This document shows, piece by piece, positions 24,339-31,507 of a DNA stretch of 34,728 nucleotides (positions are counted from its first letter, which is position 1; every line of letters begins with the position of its first letter). The stretch is taken from contig JALVBM010000198.1 in the NCBI GenBank assembly GCA_027010665.1, positions 1 through 34,728 on the forward strand, read 5' to 3'. This DNA comes from Chromatiales bacterium. GTDB taxonomy: Bacteria > Pseudomonadota > Gammaproteobacteria > UBA6429 > Thiohalophilaceae. The notes below the pieces were generated by a model. The model searched no databases, had not been told where the DNA came from, and saw only the letters and a list, made by a program, of their open reading frames with translations. A program made the translations under genes and the position numbers.

Positions 24339-26030
24339 TCACAACACTTCCTGGATGACTTCGATGAGTCGCGCCTGACTGACCGGCTTGGTGATGAAGT
24401 GATCCATGCCGGCGGCGAAGCACTGATCCCGTTCGATGGTGGTGGAATTGGCGGTCAGGGCGATGATGGGCACGTGCCGGCCGTCCGGTTCCTGGGCCCG
24501 CCACAGGCGGGTCACTTCCAGGCCGGTCAGCTTCGGCATGCGCATGTCCATGAGCACCACGTCGAAATCGTCGTGTTTCTGCAGCGCCTCCAGTGCGTCG
24601 CGGCCGTTGTCCACGTGGGTGACCCTGTGGCCTTCCTGTTGCAAGAAGGTTGTGATGACCTTGGCAATGATGGCCGTATCCTCGGCCAGCAGCACGTGCA
24701 GGCGGTTGCCGTCGGCGTCGGTGCCGGCCTCTTCGCGGCTTTCGGCCTTGCGCATGGCTTCCTCGGCCACCGGCAGGGGCAGTTCGAACCAGAACAGGCT
24801 GCCCTGCCCGGGCGTGCTTTCGGCGCCGATCTCGCCGTACATGGCATGCACCAGCTTGTGGGAGATGGTAGTGCCCAGACCGGTGCCGTGGCGCTGTTCG
24901 GCCGGATCGGTACGACACTGGTAGAAGGGCTCGAAGATGTGTTCGAGCTGTTCCGGCGGTATGCCGATGCCGGTATCCCGGACCTCGAAGCGCAGGCGGT
25001 TCAGGCCATCGTCATTGGCGGCCCGTTTCACCTGCACCGAGACCTCGCCCTCGTCGGTATATTTCACGGCATTGCTGATCAGGTTGAGCAGGACCTGGCG
25101 CAGGCGGTTGTGATCGCCCATGACCATGGCGGGGACGTCCTCGTCGATGTGCCAGGTGAGGCGAAGACCCTTCTTCTTTGCCTGGGGTTCGAAGATGTTG
25201 ACGACGCCGCGGATCACCCGCTCGAGGTTGAAGGCCGAGTGGTCGAGCTGGTACTTGCCGGCCTCGATCTTGGACAGATCCAGCACGTCGTTGATCAGCG
25301 AGTGCAGGGTGATGGAGGACTCCTTGAGCCCTTCCACGTATTCCTTCTGCTCGTCGTTCAGTGGCGTCTTTTCCAGCAGCTCGGTCATGCCGAGGATCCC
25401 GGTCATGGGGGTGCGGATCTCGTGGCTCATGGTGGCCAGGAATTCGCTCTTGGCGCGGTTGGCGCGGTCGGCTTCCTCGCGCGCGCGCCGGATGCGGGTG
25501 ATCATCACGTCGAGGAAGAAGGGCAGGGCGACGAGAAACACCATGTAGGCGATGACGTCGTAGACGTGCGAATACCAGGAGTCCGTGATCGACAGGACGA
25601 TGCTGAAGGCGATGATGGCCGCAGCCGTGGCCGCGAACAGTTCCCGCCGGCCATAGCGCACCCCGTAGCCGAAATAGATCCAGGGAAAGAACAGGAAGAA
25701 GGCGGAGAAGGGTCCGGCATCGGTGAGCATCATGGCCACGGCGATGGCCGCGATGTCGAAGGGGATGGTGATGTAGGGCCGGATCTTCGAGCGGGGCACG
25801 ATGAAGATGCTCACCATCACCACAATGGTGTAGACCAGGAAGAAGGTGGCAAAGATCAGATAATGGGTGAAATCGGTCGGGTAGTAGTTGGCCTTCATGC
25901 CGGCGCCGATGAGCGCGGTGGCGAAGACCCAGATCAGGGCCCGGGAGACCGCCTGGTTGAACTCCATGTTGTTCTTCAGGGGGGCAGGACCCAGACGGGC
26001 CAGCAGTTTGCGTATCGGGGACATGGGCAT
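24339..26030 (-). CDS. RpfC-like hybrid sensor histidine kinase
   Basis: A 563-residue inner-membrane sensor. The N-terminal membrane domain (about 28-176) has five or six hydrophobic segments and the sequence [17 protein letters not shown], which resembles the sensor region of RpfC, the receptor for diffusible fatty-acid signals in Xanthomonas. The dimerisation domain follows, with phospho-acceptor His203 in [17 protein letters not shown]. An ATPase domain runs from about 305 (N-box [12 protein letters not shown]1 RDTGIGIP, G2 GTGLGTTIS). A receiver domain spans about 444-562, with Asp495 (VLMDMRMP) and Lys548. Unlike RpfC it has no C-terminal HPt domain. It is followed by a GGDEF gene rather than an HD-GYP gene. 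The ligand is unknown; the RpfC likeness is by eye. Confidence 0.92.
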   Translation of the reverse strand: MPMSPIRKLLARLGPAPLKNNMEFNQAVSRALIWVFATALIGAGMKANYYPTDFTHYLIFATFFLVYTIVVMVSIFIVPRSKIRPYITIPFDIAAIAVAMMLTDAGPFSAFFLFFPWIYFGYGVRYGRRELFAATAAAIIAFSIVLSITDSWYSHVYDVIAYMVFLVALPFFLDVMITRIRRAREEADRANRAKSEFLATMSHEIRTPMTGILGMTELLEKTPLNDEQKEYVEGLKESSITLHSLINDVLDLSKIEAGKYQLDHSAFNLERVIRGVVNIFEPQAKKKGLRLTWHIDEDVPAMVMGDHNRLRQVLLNLISNAVKYTDEGEVSVQVKRAANDDGLNRLRFEVRDTGIGIPPEQLEHIFEPFYQCRTDPAEQRHGTGLGTTISHKLVHAMYGEIGAESTPGQGSLFWFELPLPVAEEAMRKAESREEAGTDADGNRLHVLLAEDTAIIAKVITTFLQQEGHRVTHVDNGRDALEALQKHDDFDVVLMDMRMPKLTGLEVTRLWRAQEPDGRHVPIIALTANSTTIERDQCFAAGMDHFITKPVSQARLIEVIQEVL

Positions 26031-26078
26031 GCGGGGGTGCGGTTATAATGGCGTGGTCCATCTTACCGGTCCCCGCTC

Positions 26079-26522
26079 ATGTCTGCCAAGCGAAGCACCG
26101 CCTCTGTGCCTGATCCCGCCACCCTGGCGCCGGAGGTCAAGTGCAGCCACTGCCCTGGCAGCCGCTGCTGCACCTACGTCACCCAGGCCATCGACACCCC
26201 GCGCAAGATGGCCGATTTCGACATCCTGCTGTGGCAGCTTGCCCACCAGAACGTGGAGATCTATCAGGACGAGGACGGCTGGTACCTGACCTTCCTCACC
26301 GCCTGCCGGTTCCTGCAGGCCGACGGCCGCTGCGGGATCTACGAAACCCGCCCGCAGATCTGCCGGGATCACAGCAACGACTACTGCGAATTCGACGCTG
26401 ACCCGGCCGACGACTTCAGGCACTACTTCCGGACCTATGAGGAACTTGACGATTACTGCCGGGAGCGGTTCAGGAACTGGGACCGGCGGTTCGAGAAGTG
26501 GGCGAGGAAGAAGGACCGTTAA
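26079..26522 (+). CDS. YkgJ-family cysteine-cluster protein
   Basis: A 147-residue cytoplasmic protein with the YkgJ-type metal-binding pattern. Its cysteines are Cys22, Cys25, Cys30 and Cys31 (CSHCPGSRCC), then Cys76, Cys85, Cys95 and Cys103. The second group sits in the family signature CRFLQADGRCGIYETRPQIC. Such proteins bind zinc or an iron-sulfur cluster, and no general function has been established. The C-terminus is rich in charged and aromatic residues. The ATG at 26079 lies about 50 bp from the divergent hybrid kinase gene. A repeat block begins just after the stop. Confidence 0.88.
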   Translation: MSAKRSTASVPDPATLAPEVKCSHCPGSRCCTYVTQAIDTPRKMADFDILLWQLAHQNVEIYQDEDGWYLTFLTACRFLQADGRCGIYETRPQICRDHSNDYCEFDADPADDFRHYFRTYEELDDYCRERFRNWDRRFEKWARKKDR

Positions 26523-26549
26523 ACGCCGATATTGATGTCAGATTGGCGT

Positions 26550-26594
26550 GGTGCGTTGCTGCGCGAATGCACGCTACGGTTTGGAGCCACGCAC
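26550..26594 (+). repeat. 45-bp direct repeat, unit 1
   Basis: Starts GGTGCGTTGCTGCGCGAA and matches the unit at 26689-26733 over 45 bases with four or five differences. This kind of sequence recurs between genes in many gammaproteobacteria (from memory). It forms the left edge of the repeat block and contains the stop codon of the HAD gene. Confidence 0.8.
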
Positions 26595-27419
26595 AGATTT
26601 TTCCTCGGCTCGGGCATCCTGCTTCGCTCTACCTCCTGCATCCCTGCAGTCGTCGTCCCTCGCCCCTCGCAACTCGCCCCTGTTTTTTGGTGCGTTGCTG
26701 CGCGAACGCACCCTACGGTTCGGAGCCTCGCACTGGCTTTCCCTCGTCCCTCGCTCCTCGTCCCTGAGACTTGGCATGATGTCCCGAAAATCCGTGATCG
26801 CCTCGAACTCGCCGGTGTCCTTCGGGGGCGTGCGACTGTCGGGGTGCCTGACGGCGCGCAGGTGGGCAATGCCGTAGTCCCGGGCCGAGCGCAGCACCGG
26901 CAGGCTGTCGTCCACCAGCAGGGTGCGGGACGGATCGAAGGGGTGACGGTTCTGGAGGTGATTCCAGAAGGCCTGTTCCTCCTTGGGTACACGGAAGTCG
27001 TGGGCGCAGACGATGTGATCGAGATGATCGTGCAGGGCGGTGCGATCCAGCTTGAGCATCAGCGACTTGTGGTGGGCATTGGTCACCAGCACCCGAGGGA
27101 TGCCAAGTGCCGCGAGACGTTCCAGAAATTCGAGCACGTGGGGGTGGACGGCGATGAGGTGGTCCACCTCGGCCTTGAGCATGGCGATGTCCAGGCCCAG
27201 TTGTGCCGACCAGTAGTCCACGCAGTACCAGTCGATGGTGCCCTCGGCACTACGAAAGCGGGGAAACAGCTCCGCACGGGCCGCCTCGAGACTGAGGCCG
27301 TGTTTCTCTGCATAGCGGCGGGGCACGTGCTCCCGCCAGAAATGGTTGTCGAAGTGGAGATCCAGCAGGGTGCCGTCCATGTCGAGAAGGACGGTGTCGA
27401 TGTGGCGCCAGTCGAGCAT
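26574..27419 (-). CDS. HAD-family nucleotidase (YrfG-like) with repeat-encoded tail
   Basis: A haloacid-dehalogenase-type phosphatase similar to the GMP/IMP 5'-nucleotidase YrfG of E. coli. From the ATG at 27419 it has 281 residues. Motif I is DTVLLDMDGTLLDLHFDN, the cap includes WYCVDYWSAQLGLD, motif II is LVTNAHH, and motifs III/IV include PKEEQAFW and TLLVDDS. Homology appears to end at about residue 218 (FRDIMPSL), which matches the roughly 222-residue E. coli protein. The remaining 60 or so residues, rich in Arg and Ala, are encoded by the intergenic repeat block, and the stop lies in repeat unit 1. An in-frame TTG three codons upstream is a less likely start. The tail is probably unstructured. 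Confidence 0.88.
   Translation of the reverse strand: MLDWRHIDTVLLDMDGTLLDLHFDNHFWREHVPRRYAEKHGLSLEAARAELFPRFRSAEGTIDWYCVDYWSAQLGLDIAMLKAEVDHLIAVHPHVLEFLERLAALGIPRVLVTNAHHKSLMLKLDRTALHDHLDHIVCAHDFRVPKEEQAFWNHLQNRHPFDPSRTLLVDDSLPVLRSARDYGIAHLRAVRHPDSRTPPKDTGEFEAITDFRDIMPSLRDEERGTRESQCEAPNRRVRSRSNAPKNRGELRGARDDDCRDAGGRAKQDARAEEKSVRGSKP
26604..26655 (+). repeat. Dispersed 52-bp repeat, copy B
   Basis: This is the reverse complement of copy A at 14730-14781 with one mismatch in 52. It lies between the two 45-bp direct-repeat units, so the block 26550-26760 is a composite of two repeat families. Pyrimidine-rich CCTCGTCCCTCG-like stretches continue to about 26765. Confidence 0.85.
26689..26733 (+). 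repeat. 45-bp direct repeat, unit 2
   Basis: Second copy of the GGTGCGTTGCTGCGCGAA unit, 139 bp after the first. It is wholly inside the reading frame of the HAD gene on the other strand and encodes part of that protein's extra C-terminal tail. Confidence 0.8.
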
Positions 27420-27539
27420 GGCAGGCAAGGCGTGGGTGTCGGTCGGGAGGTCACGTTAACGGATCCCGGGCGGGGAATCCAGCGGGCAGGCCCGGCGAAG
27501 CTGCTAGACTGGGAACAGTCCATCTTGGAGGAGCCGTTC

Positions 27540-28229
27540 GTGTCGCTGCGTCTGTTGCCGGGTCTTCTGTCCTTGCTGCTGGCCATGCAGGGGCTTGCCG
27601 CGCCCGACGAGGCGGAGCTGGAGCGCTGGCTGGAGAGCGACGAGCCGCTGCCGCCCTCGGTCAGCACCGCAGACGTGAACGAGGGCGAGCTGGTCTTCCT
27701 CGCACGGCCGCCGGCCAGACCGGTCCATCATCATTTTCAGCACCTGACGCTCGATGCGCAGAGCCGGCAGACCGGCTGGGTACGCATGGAACAGTGCCAT
27801 GAGAACCTGGATCCGGTGCCGGCCACCCAGATCGTCTTCCGGCCGGGCCGTGTCCGGGATCTGGTCATCACCCAGGCCCGGGGAATCGCACGGGCCTGGG
27901 TCGAGGGGGACACGGTCCAGCTCGAGGACGTGGGCCGGGATGCCCGGCTCTGCCTGCGTGGACGGATCCGCGCGCTGACGGCGTTGCCCGGCGGCGTCTG
28001 GCAACTCGCCAATGGTCCCTACATGCGCCGTTTCCTCGATGGCTACTATCCGATGCGGGTGACGGTGGTCATCGAATTCGCCGCGGCGCACTTGCGGCCG
28101 GTACGGATTCGTCCGGCGGCGCAGCCGGGCTTCAGCATCGAACGGGCGCCGGGACGCATCCGCCTGGATGCCTGGTTCGAGGGGCGGTTGCAGACCGAGA
28201 TCCGGTTCGTGGACGCACGCTCCCCCTGA
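27540..28229 (+). CDS. Unknown secreted protein
   Basis: A 229-residue protein starting at GTG 27540, behind a clear GGAGGA Shine-Dalgarno. A signal peptide is visible (SLRLLPGLLSLLLAMQGLAA), with likely cleavage after the last alanine. The mature protein is rich in beta-strand-like stretches, contains two cysteines (about residues 83 and 138) that could form a disulfide, and has no motif I recognise. It is divergent from the HAD gene and lies 93 bp upstream of cysQ on the same strand. A periplasmic location is likely. I give no function. Confidence 0.75.
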   Translation: MSLRLLPGLLSLLLAMQGLAAPDEAELERWLESDEPLPPSVSTADVNEGELVFLARPPARPVHHHFQHLTLDAQSRQTGWVRMEQCHENLDPVPATQIVFRPGRVRDLVITQARGIARAWVEGDTVQLEDVGRDARLCLRGRIRALTALPGGVWQLANGPYMRRFLDGYYPMRVTVVIEFAAAHLRPVRIRPAAQPGFSIERAPGRIRLDAWFEGRLQTEIRFVDARSP

Positions 28230-28322
28230 TGGCAGATGGCAGCCGCGCCTCCGGGCTGGCACAATGGCCTTACGGAAGGTGTCCATGACATCTCGTTTTC
28301 CCCAGCCCACGGACATGGCCGC

Positions 28323-29162
28323 ATGACACAGACAAAGACCCCGGAGGATCTGCAGGCCCTCCACGATCCGGTCCGGCAGATTGCCTACCAGGCCGGACGG
28401 CGCATCATGGAAATCTACGAACAGGGTTTCGAGGTTTCCGAAAAGGCGGATCAGACGCCGCTCACCGAGGCCGACATGGCCGCCCACCGCACCATCGTCG
28501 AGGGTCTCGAGTCCCTGACCCCCGACATCCCCATTCTCTCCGAAGAGTCGGCCCCCACGCCCTTTTCGGTACGAAAGACCTGGCAGCGTTACTGGCTGGT
28601 GGATCCGTTGGACGGCACCCGAGAATTCATCAAGCGCAACGGAGAGTTTACCGTCAACATCGCGCTAATCGAGAATCACGAGCCGGTGATCGGCGTGGTC
28701 TATGCGCCGGTGGTCGGCAGCCTCTACTACGCGTCGCGCGGTTTCGGCGCCTGGAAGAAGACCGAGCTGGAGGATCCGGTGCGCATCCACGTGCGCGAGC
28801 ACTGCCCGCAGAAAGTGGTGGTCGCCGGCAGCCGCTCCCATCGCAGTACTGCCTTCCAGGCCTTTCTGGACAACCTGCCCGACTATGAAGTGATCAGCAT
28901 GGGCAGCTCGCTCAAGTCCTGCCTGGTGGCCGAAGGCGCGGCCGACATCTATGCCCGGCTGGGACCGACCTCGGAATGGGACACGGCGGCGGCCCAGTGC
29001 GTGGTGGAGGAAGCCGGTGGCCGGGTGACCGACACGCAGATGCGACCGTTGCGCTACAACACCAAGGAAAGTCTGCTCAATCCCCATTTTCTGGTCTTTG
29101 GCGACACCTCCGTGGATTGGTCACGGTATCTGCCAGAGCCGGAACGCCAGGTCCGGGACTGA
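28323..29162 (+). CDS. cysQ: 3'(2'),5'-bisphosphate nucleotidase CysQ
   Basis: CysQ hydrolyses 3'-phosphoadenosine 5'-phosphate, the by-product of PAPS-using sulfate assimilation and sulfation, to AMP. The product has 279 residues and belongs to the inositol-monophosphatase superfamily. Metal-binding motifs are ILSEES (residues 71-76), WLVDPLDGTREF (91-102) and SEWDTAAAQCVVEEAGG in the C-terminal third. The ATG at 28323 gives the expected N-terminal length; the frame is open upstream without homology. Other genes of sulfate assimilation are not in the window. Overlap in substrate type with the apr pathway (adenosine phosphosulfates) is suggestive only. Confidence 0.93.
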   Translation: MTQTKTPEDLQALHDPVRQIAYQAGRRIMEIYEQGFEVSEKADQTPLTEADMAAHRTIVEGLESLTPDIPILSEESAPTPFSVRKTWQRYWLVDPLDGTREFIKRNGEFTVNIALIENHEPVIGVVYAPVVGSLYYASRGFGAWKKTELEDPVRIHVREHCPQKVVVAGSRSHRSTAFQAFLDNLPDYEVISMGSSLKSCLVAEGAADIYARLGPTSEWDTAAAQCVVEEAGGRVTDTQMRPLRYNTKESLLNPHFLVFGDTSVDWSRYLPEPERQVRD

Positions 29163-29208
29163 ATCGTCGTTCTGGATGCCCGGGGCATCCCTCGCCGGGC
29201 CGCTCCGG

Positions 29209-29403
29209 TCAGTGGGCGTCGTATACGGCCATGATGGCCTGCAGTTCCCGCAGGATGCGCTGCCGCGCATCCGGATCCAGCTTGCGCAGTTCGGCCGGTG
29301 GACTGTCGGCCTCGAGCCGGCGAATGACCGCTCGCACGTGATTGCAGCCCTCGGCACAGATGGCCTCGACTTGGGCCTGCAGTTCGGGGGGGAGTGCATT
29401 CAT
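29209..29403 (-). CDS. Small unknown helical protein (64 residues)
   Basis: This 64-residue frame reads as two or three amphipathic helices (PPELQAQVEAICAEGCNHV, then ARQRILRELQAIMAVYD) with two cysteines near residue 15-19. It converges on cysQ and lies upstream of the hipBA control region. Composition and the regular hydrophobic spacing look coding, and it seems like a small conserved protein, but I cannot name a family. Confidence 0.6.
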   Translation of the reverse strand: MNALPPELQAQVEAICAEGCNHVRAVIRRLEADSPPAELRKLDPDARQRILRELQAIMAVYDAH

Positions 29404-29529
29404 GAAGGCAACGACGAAAAGGCGATCCGCGGGTCGCGCACCATAGCATCAATTCCGCCGTTTTGGCAGGGTGACCGCCTGCGGCCGGAAACGCACGGCA
29501 AAAAGACCCGGTTTCGTCGTCATGGGCAA

Positions 29530-29545
29530 TTACCAGGGTGGGTAA
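29530..29545. promoter_or_regulatory. HipB-type operator, site 1
   Basis: Inverted repeat TTACC-N6-GGTAA, the most upstream of four sites with the same six-base spacer. Its centre is 40 bp from that of site 2. Confidence 0.55.
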
Positions 29546-29567
29546 ATAAATAATATTATGTATTAAC

Positions 29568-29587
29568 AATTACCCTGTTTGGTAATT
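29568..29587. promoter_or_regulatory. HipB-type operator, site 2
   Basis: A perfect 7-bp inverted repeat AATTACC-N6-GGTAATT. Its centre is 24 bp from that of site 3, a little over two helical turns, so bound dimers would lie on roughly similar faces of the DNA. Confidence 0.7.
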
Positions 29588-29589
29588 AT

Positions 29590-29613
29590 ATGATTACCAT
29601 AAAAGGTAATCAT
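29590..29613. promoter_or_regulatory. HipB-type operator, site 3
   Basis: The strongest site: a perfect 9-bp inverted repeat ATGATTACC-N6-GGTAATCAT. It overlaps the -35 element of the promoter at 29594-29622, so binding here would block RNA polymerase. Confidence 0.75.
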
Positions 29614-29622
29614 AACTATAAT
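29594..29622 (+). promoter_or_regulatory. hipBA promoter
   Basis: A perfect -10 TATAAT at 29617-29622 with TTACCA at 29594-29599 as the -35 (four of six consensus bases) and a 17-bp spacer. It lies 32 bp before the hipB ATG and is overlapped by operator 3. Confidence 0.75.
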
Positions 29623-29633
29623 TATACCTGCAT

Positions 29634-29650
29634 AACCCTCTAAGGTAATC
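29634..29650. promoter_or_regulatory. HipB-type operator, site 4 (imperfect)
   Basis: AACC-N6-GGTAATC: the right half-site is complete and the left half is degenerate. It sits three bases before the hipB start codon, so binding could also hinder translation initiation or early elongation. Confidence 0.45.
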
Positions 29651-29653
29651 GAC

Positions 29654-29917
29654 ATGCAGGAAAAGCTCGACGAACTGTTGGCGCGCATTCTCGAGGCGGC
29701 GAGCGCCCGGGGCTGGGATCAGAAGACCCTGCTGCAGCGGGCCGGACTCGGACCCACCACTCTTTCCAAGCTCAAGCGGGCGAAGGACGCCCGGCTCTCC
29801 ACGCTCGAGCGGCTGGCCAACGCCGTGGACCTCACCCTCACCCTTGCGCCCCGGGCGCCGGTGCTCGAACGCCTCATGAACCGCGATCTGTTCGCGGGGC
29901 CGGCCGATGGCGACTGA
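29654..29917 (+). CDS. hipB: HipB-like antitoxin (XRE-type HTH)
   Basis: An 87-residue DNA-binding protein. A helix-turn-helix spans about residues 20-58 (WDQKTLLQRAGLGPTTLSKL, then LSTLERLANAVDLTLTL), the pattern of XRE/HipB antitoxins. It should bind and neutralise the kinase toxin encoded next and repress its own promoter. The four TTACC-N6-GGTAA sites just upstream are the likely targets. The HTH is compact and the C-terminal tail is short. Its 3' end overlaps the hipA start by 11 bp, the usual tight coupling of such pairs. Confidence 0.85.
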   Translation: MQEKLDELLARILEAASARGWDQKTLLQRAGLGPTTLSKLKRAKDARLSTLERLANAVDLTLTLAPRAPVLERLMNRDLFAGPADGD

Positions 29918-31292
29918 TCGCGAAGCGGTGGTGTGGACGCGCCTGGGCGGCATGCCCCGGCGCATGGGGCGCTTCGTGGTCACCGATCGGGAATGCCGGT
30001 TCACCTACGACAGCGACTACCTGGCCGCCGGCCTGCCCGGCCTCGGCGTGCTCTATCCGCCGGCACTGGTGCGGGAAAACACCCTGGTCTGGCAGCGCAC
30101 GTCCAGCTTCGACCTGTTCCCGCAACTGCAGGCGCACATTCCGCCCGAGAGCGAGGGCGGTTTCCAGCGCCGCCTGATTCTGCGCTATCTCGAGCGTCAG
30201 GGGATTCATCCGGACCCGGGTTTCGATACCGACTGGCAGATCCTGTTGATTGCCGGCCACGGCGGCATCGGCCATCTGGACGTGTTCGCCGACGACGATA
30301 CCGCCCGCCGCTGGTACGATGCCGCGCGTCCCGCCGAGCTGTTCCCCATCGGCGAGCGCATCGGTTTCTCACTGAAGGAATTTCTCACCTGGCTGGACGA
30401 GGGCGCCGAGGCCATCATCGAGGCGCTCGGCCCCACCCCCAGCGTCGGCGGGGCGATTCCCAAGCTGCTGCTGTCGATCCCGGACAGCGGCTGGGACGGC
30501 CGCGTCGGCCTGCCCACGCGCGGGCCGTCGCCGGGACGCACCGACGTGGTTCTCAAGTTCGAGAAGGCCACCTATCCCGGCATCGCCGAGCTGGAAGCGC
30601 TGGCCCTGGATCTCCACCGCGAAGCCGGCTTCGCCGTGCCCCGTCACTGGCTGGCGGAAGTGGGCGGCCTGCCGGCCATCGCCGTGGAACGCTACGACCG
30701 CGACGATCGCCAGGCCCCGATCTTCACCGAGAGCTGGTACGCCGTGATGGCCAGCGGCGACCGCACGGTGACCAGTCACTACAGCAGCAGCTACGACGCC
30801 ATCGGCCGCGCCATCGACGTCTCCCCCGTGCCGCTGGTCAGCGAGCCCCGCGAATCCAAGGCCCATCTGCTCAGGCGCCTGCTGCTGGCCTTCGCCACCG
30901 GCAACGGCGATCTGCACCTTGAGAACCTGTCGCTGGTCCAGCGCGGTGACTGGCTCGGCTTCTCGCCGGTCTACGACCCCACCCCCATGCGCGCGTACCG
31001 ACGCCACGATCTCCTCGCCGCCATGCCCTTCGACGGCTACGGCGATTTCGATGAGCAGGGCCGGCCCATCGGCTTCGAAACCGCGCTGGTGAACCTGGCC
31101 CACAACCTGGGTTTCCGCCGGCCGCAACTGGCAGACATGATCGACGAAGTGTTGAATGTCACCGCGGATCTGGACGAGCGGATTGCCGCCCTGCGCACCC
31201 TGCCGGAAGCCAATCGCGAGCACCTGCAACGGGTAACCCGCGACATGCGCGGGCGATTGCAGGACATGCTCGGGAAAACCGGAAAAGCGTGA
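29907..31292 (+). CDS. hipA: HipA-like serine/threonine kinase toxin
   Basis: A 461-residue HipA-family kinase. E. coli HipA phosphorylates glutamyl-tRNA synthetase and causes growth arrest and persistence. Visible features: an N-terminal subdomain (about 1-110), a glycine-rich loop SVGGAIPKLLLS (179-190) at the place of the HipA auto-phosphorylation loop, VVLKF with Lys217 for ATP, and AVERYDR (259-265). The catalytic loop GNGDLHLENLS (332-342) contains Asp335 and Asn340, and Asp357 in VYDPTPMRAY is the metal ligand. The usual Lys before Asn in the catalytic loop (HAKN in E. coli) is Glu339. The kinase core looks complete. The target cannot be told from sequence. Confidence 0.87.
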   Translation: MATDREAVVWTRLGGMPRRMGRFVVTDRECRFTYDSDYLAAGLPGLGVLYPPALVRENTLVWQRTSSFDLFPQLQAHIPPESEGGFQRRLILRYLERQGIHPDPGFDTDWQILLIAGHGGIGHLDVFADDDTARRWYDAARPAELFPIGERIGFSLKEFLTWLDEGAEAIIEALGPTPSVGGAIPKLLLSIPDSGWDGRVGLPTRGPSPGRTDVVLKFEKATYPGIAELEALALDLHREAGFAVPRHWLAEVGGLPAIAVERYDRDDRQAPIFTESWYAVMASGDRTVTSHYSSSYDAIGRAIDVSPVPLVSEPRESKAHLLRRLLLAFATGNGDLHLENLSLVQRGDWLGFSPVYDPTPMRAYRRHDLLAAMPFDGYGDFDEQGRPIGFETALVNLAHNLGFRRPQLADMIDEVLNVTADLDERIAALRTLPEANREHLQRVTRDMRGRLQDMLGKTGKA

Positions 31293-31306
31293 AGCGTTTC
31301 GCAGAT

Positions 31307-31320
31307 CCGGAAACGTCCGG
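31307..31320 (+). terminator. Small hairpin after hipA
   Basis: CCGGA-AACG-TCCGG, 14 bases after the hipA stop, followed by an A/T-rich stretch with CTTTTTCC at 31339-31346. The stem is only five pairs, so termination would be weak. Confidence 0.3.
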
Positions 31321-31395
31321 CGCAAATTTCAAACCTTTTTCCGAGGGCATGGCAGGAATCCTGATCTAGGGTTAAAGGGAAATCTAGGCGTCCAT

Positions 31396-31485
31396 TCCCC
31401 TGTCATCGAATCTGGCGTGCGACGTTCCGATGCCGACAGGGGATTGCGACACACTGTCAGGGACTGCTCCCGTGCGCGACGGGAG
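31396..31485 (+). promoter_or_regulatory. Structured leader of the tail-sheath operon
   Basis: The 215-bp spacer 31293-31507 holds two inverted repeats ahead of the sheath gene. The first is TCCCCTGTC (31396-31404) pairing with GACAGGGGA (31435-31443). The second is the hairpin CTCCCGT-GCGCG-ACGGGAG (31467-31485), which ends ten bases before the AAGGAG Shine-Dalgarno. The first could be an operator. The second would lie in the mRNA leader and could affect translation of the sheath. I find no convincing -35/-10 pair. Confidence 0.4.
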
Positions 31486-31507
31486 ACTTGTTGCAAGGAG
31501 AGGAAAC

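Noticed and set aside
26532-27539. Extension of the secreted-protein frame upstream through the HAD gene and repeats
   Set aside because: The signal peptide and Shine-Dalgarno fix the start at 27540. The upstream part reads through repeats and antisense of the HAD gene.
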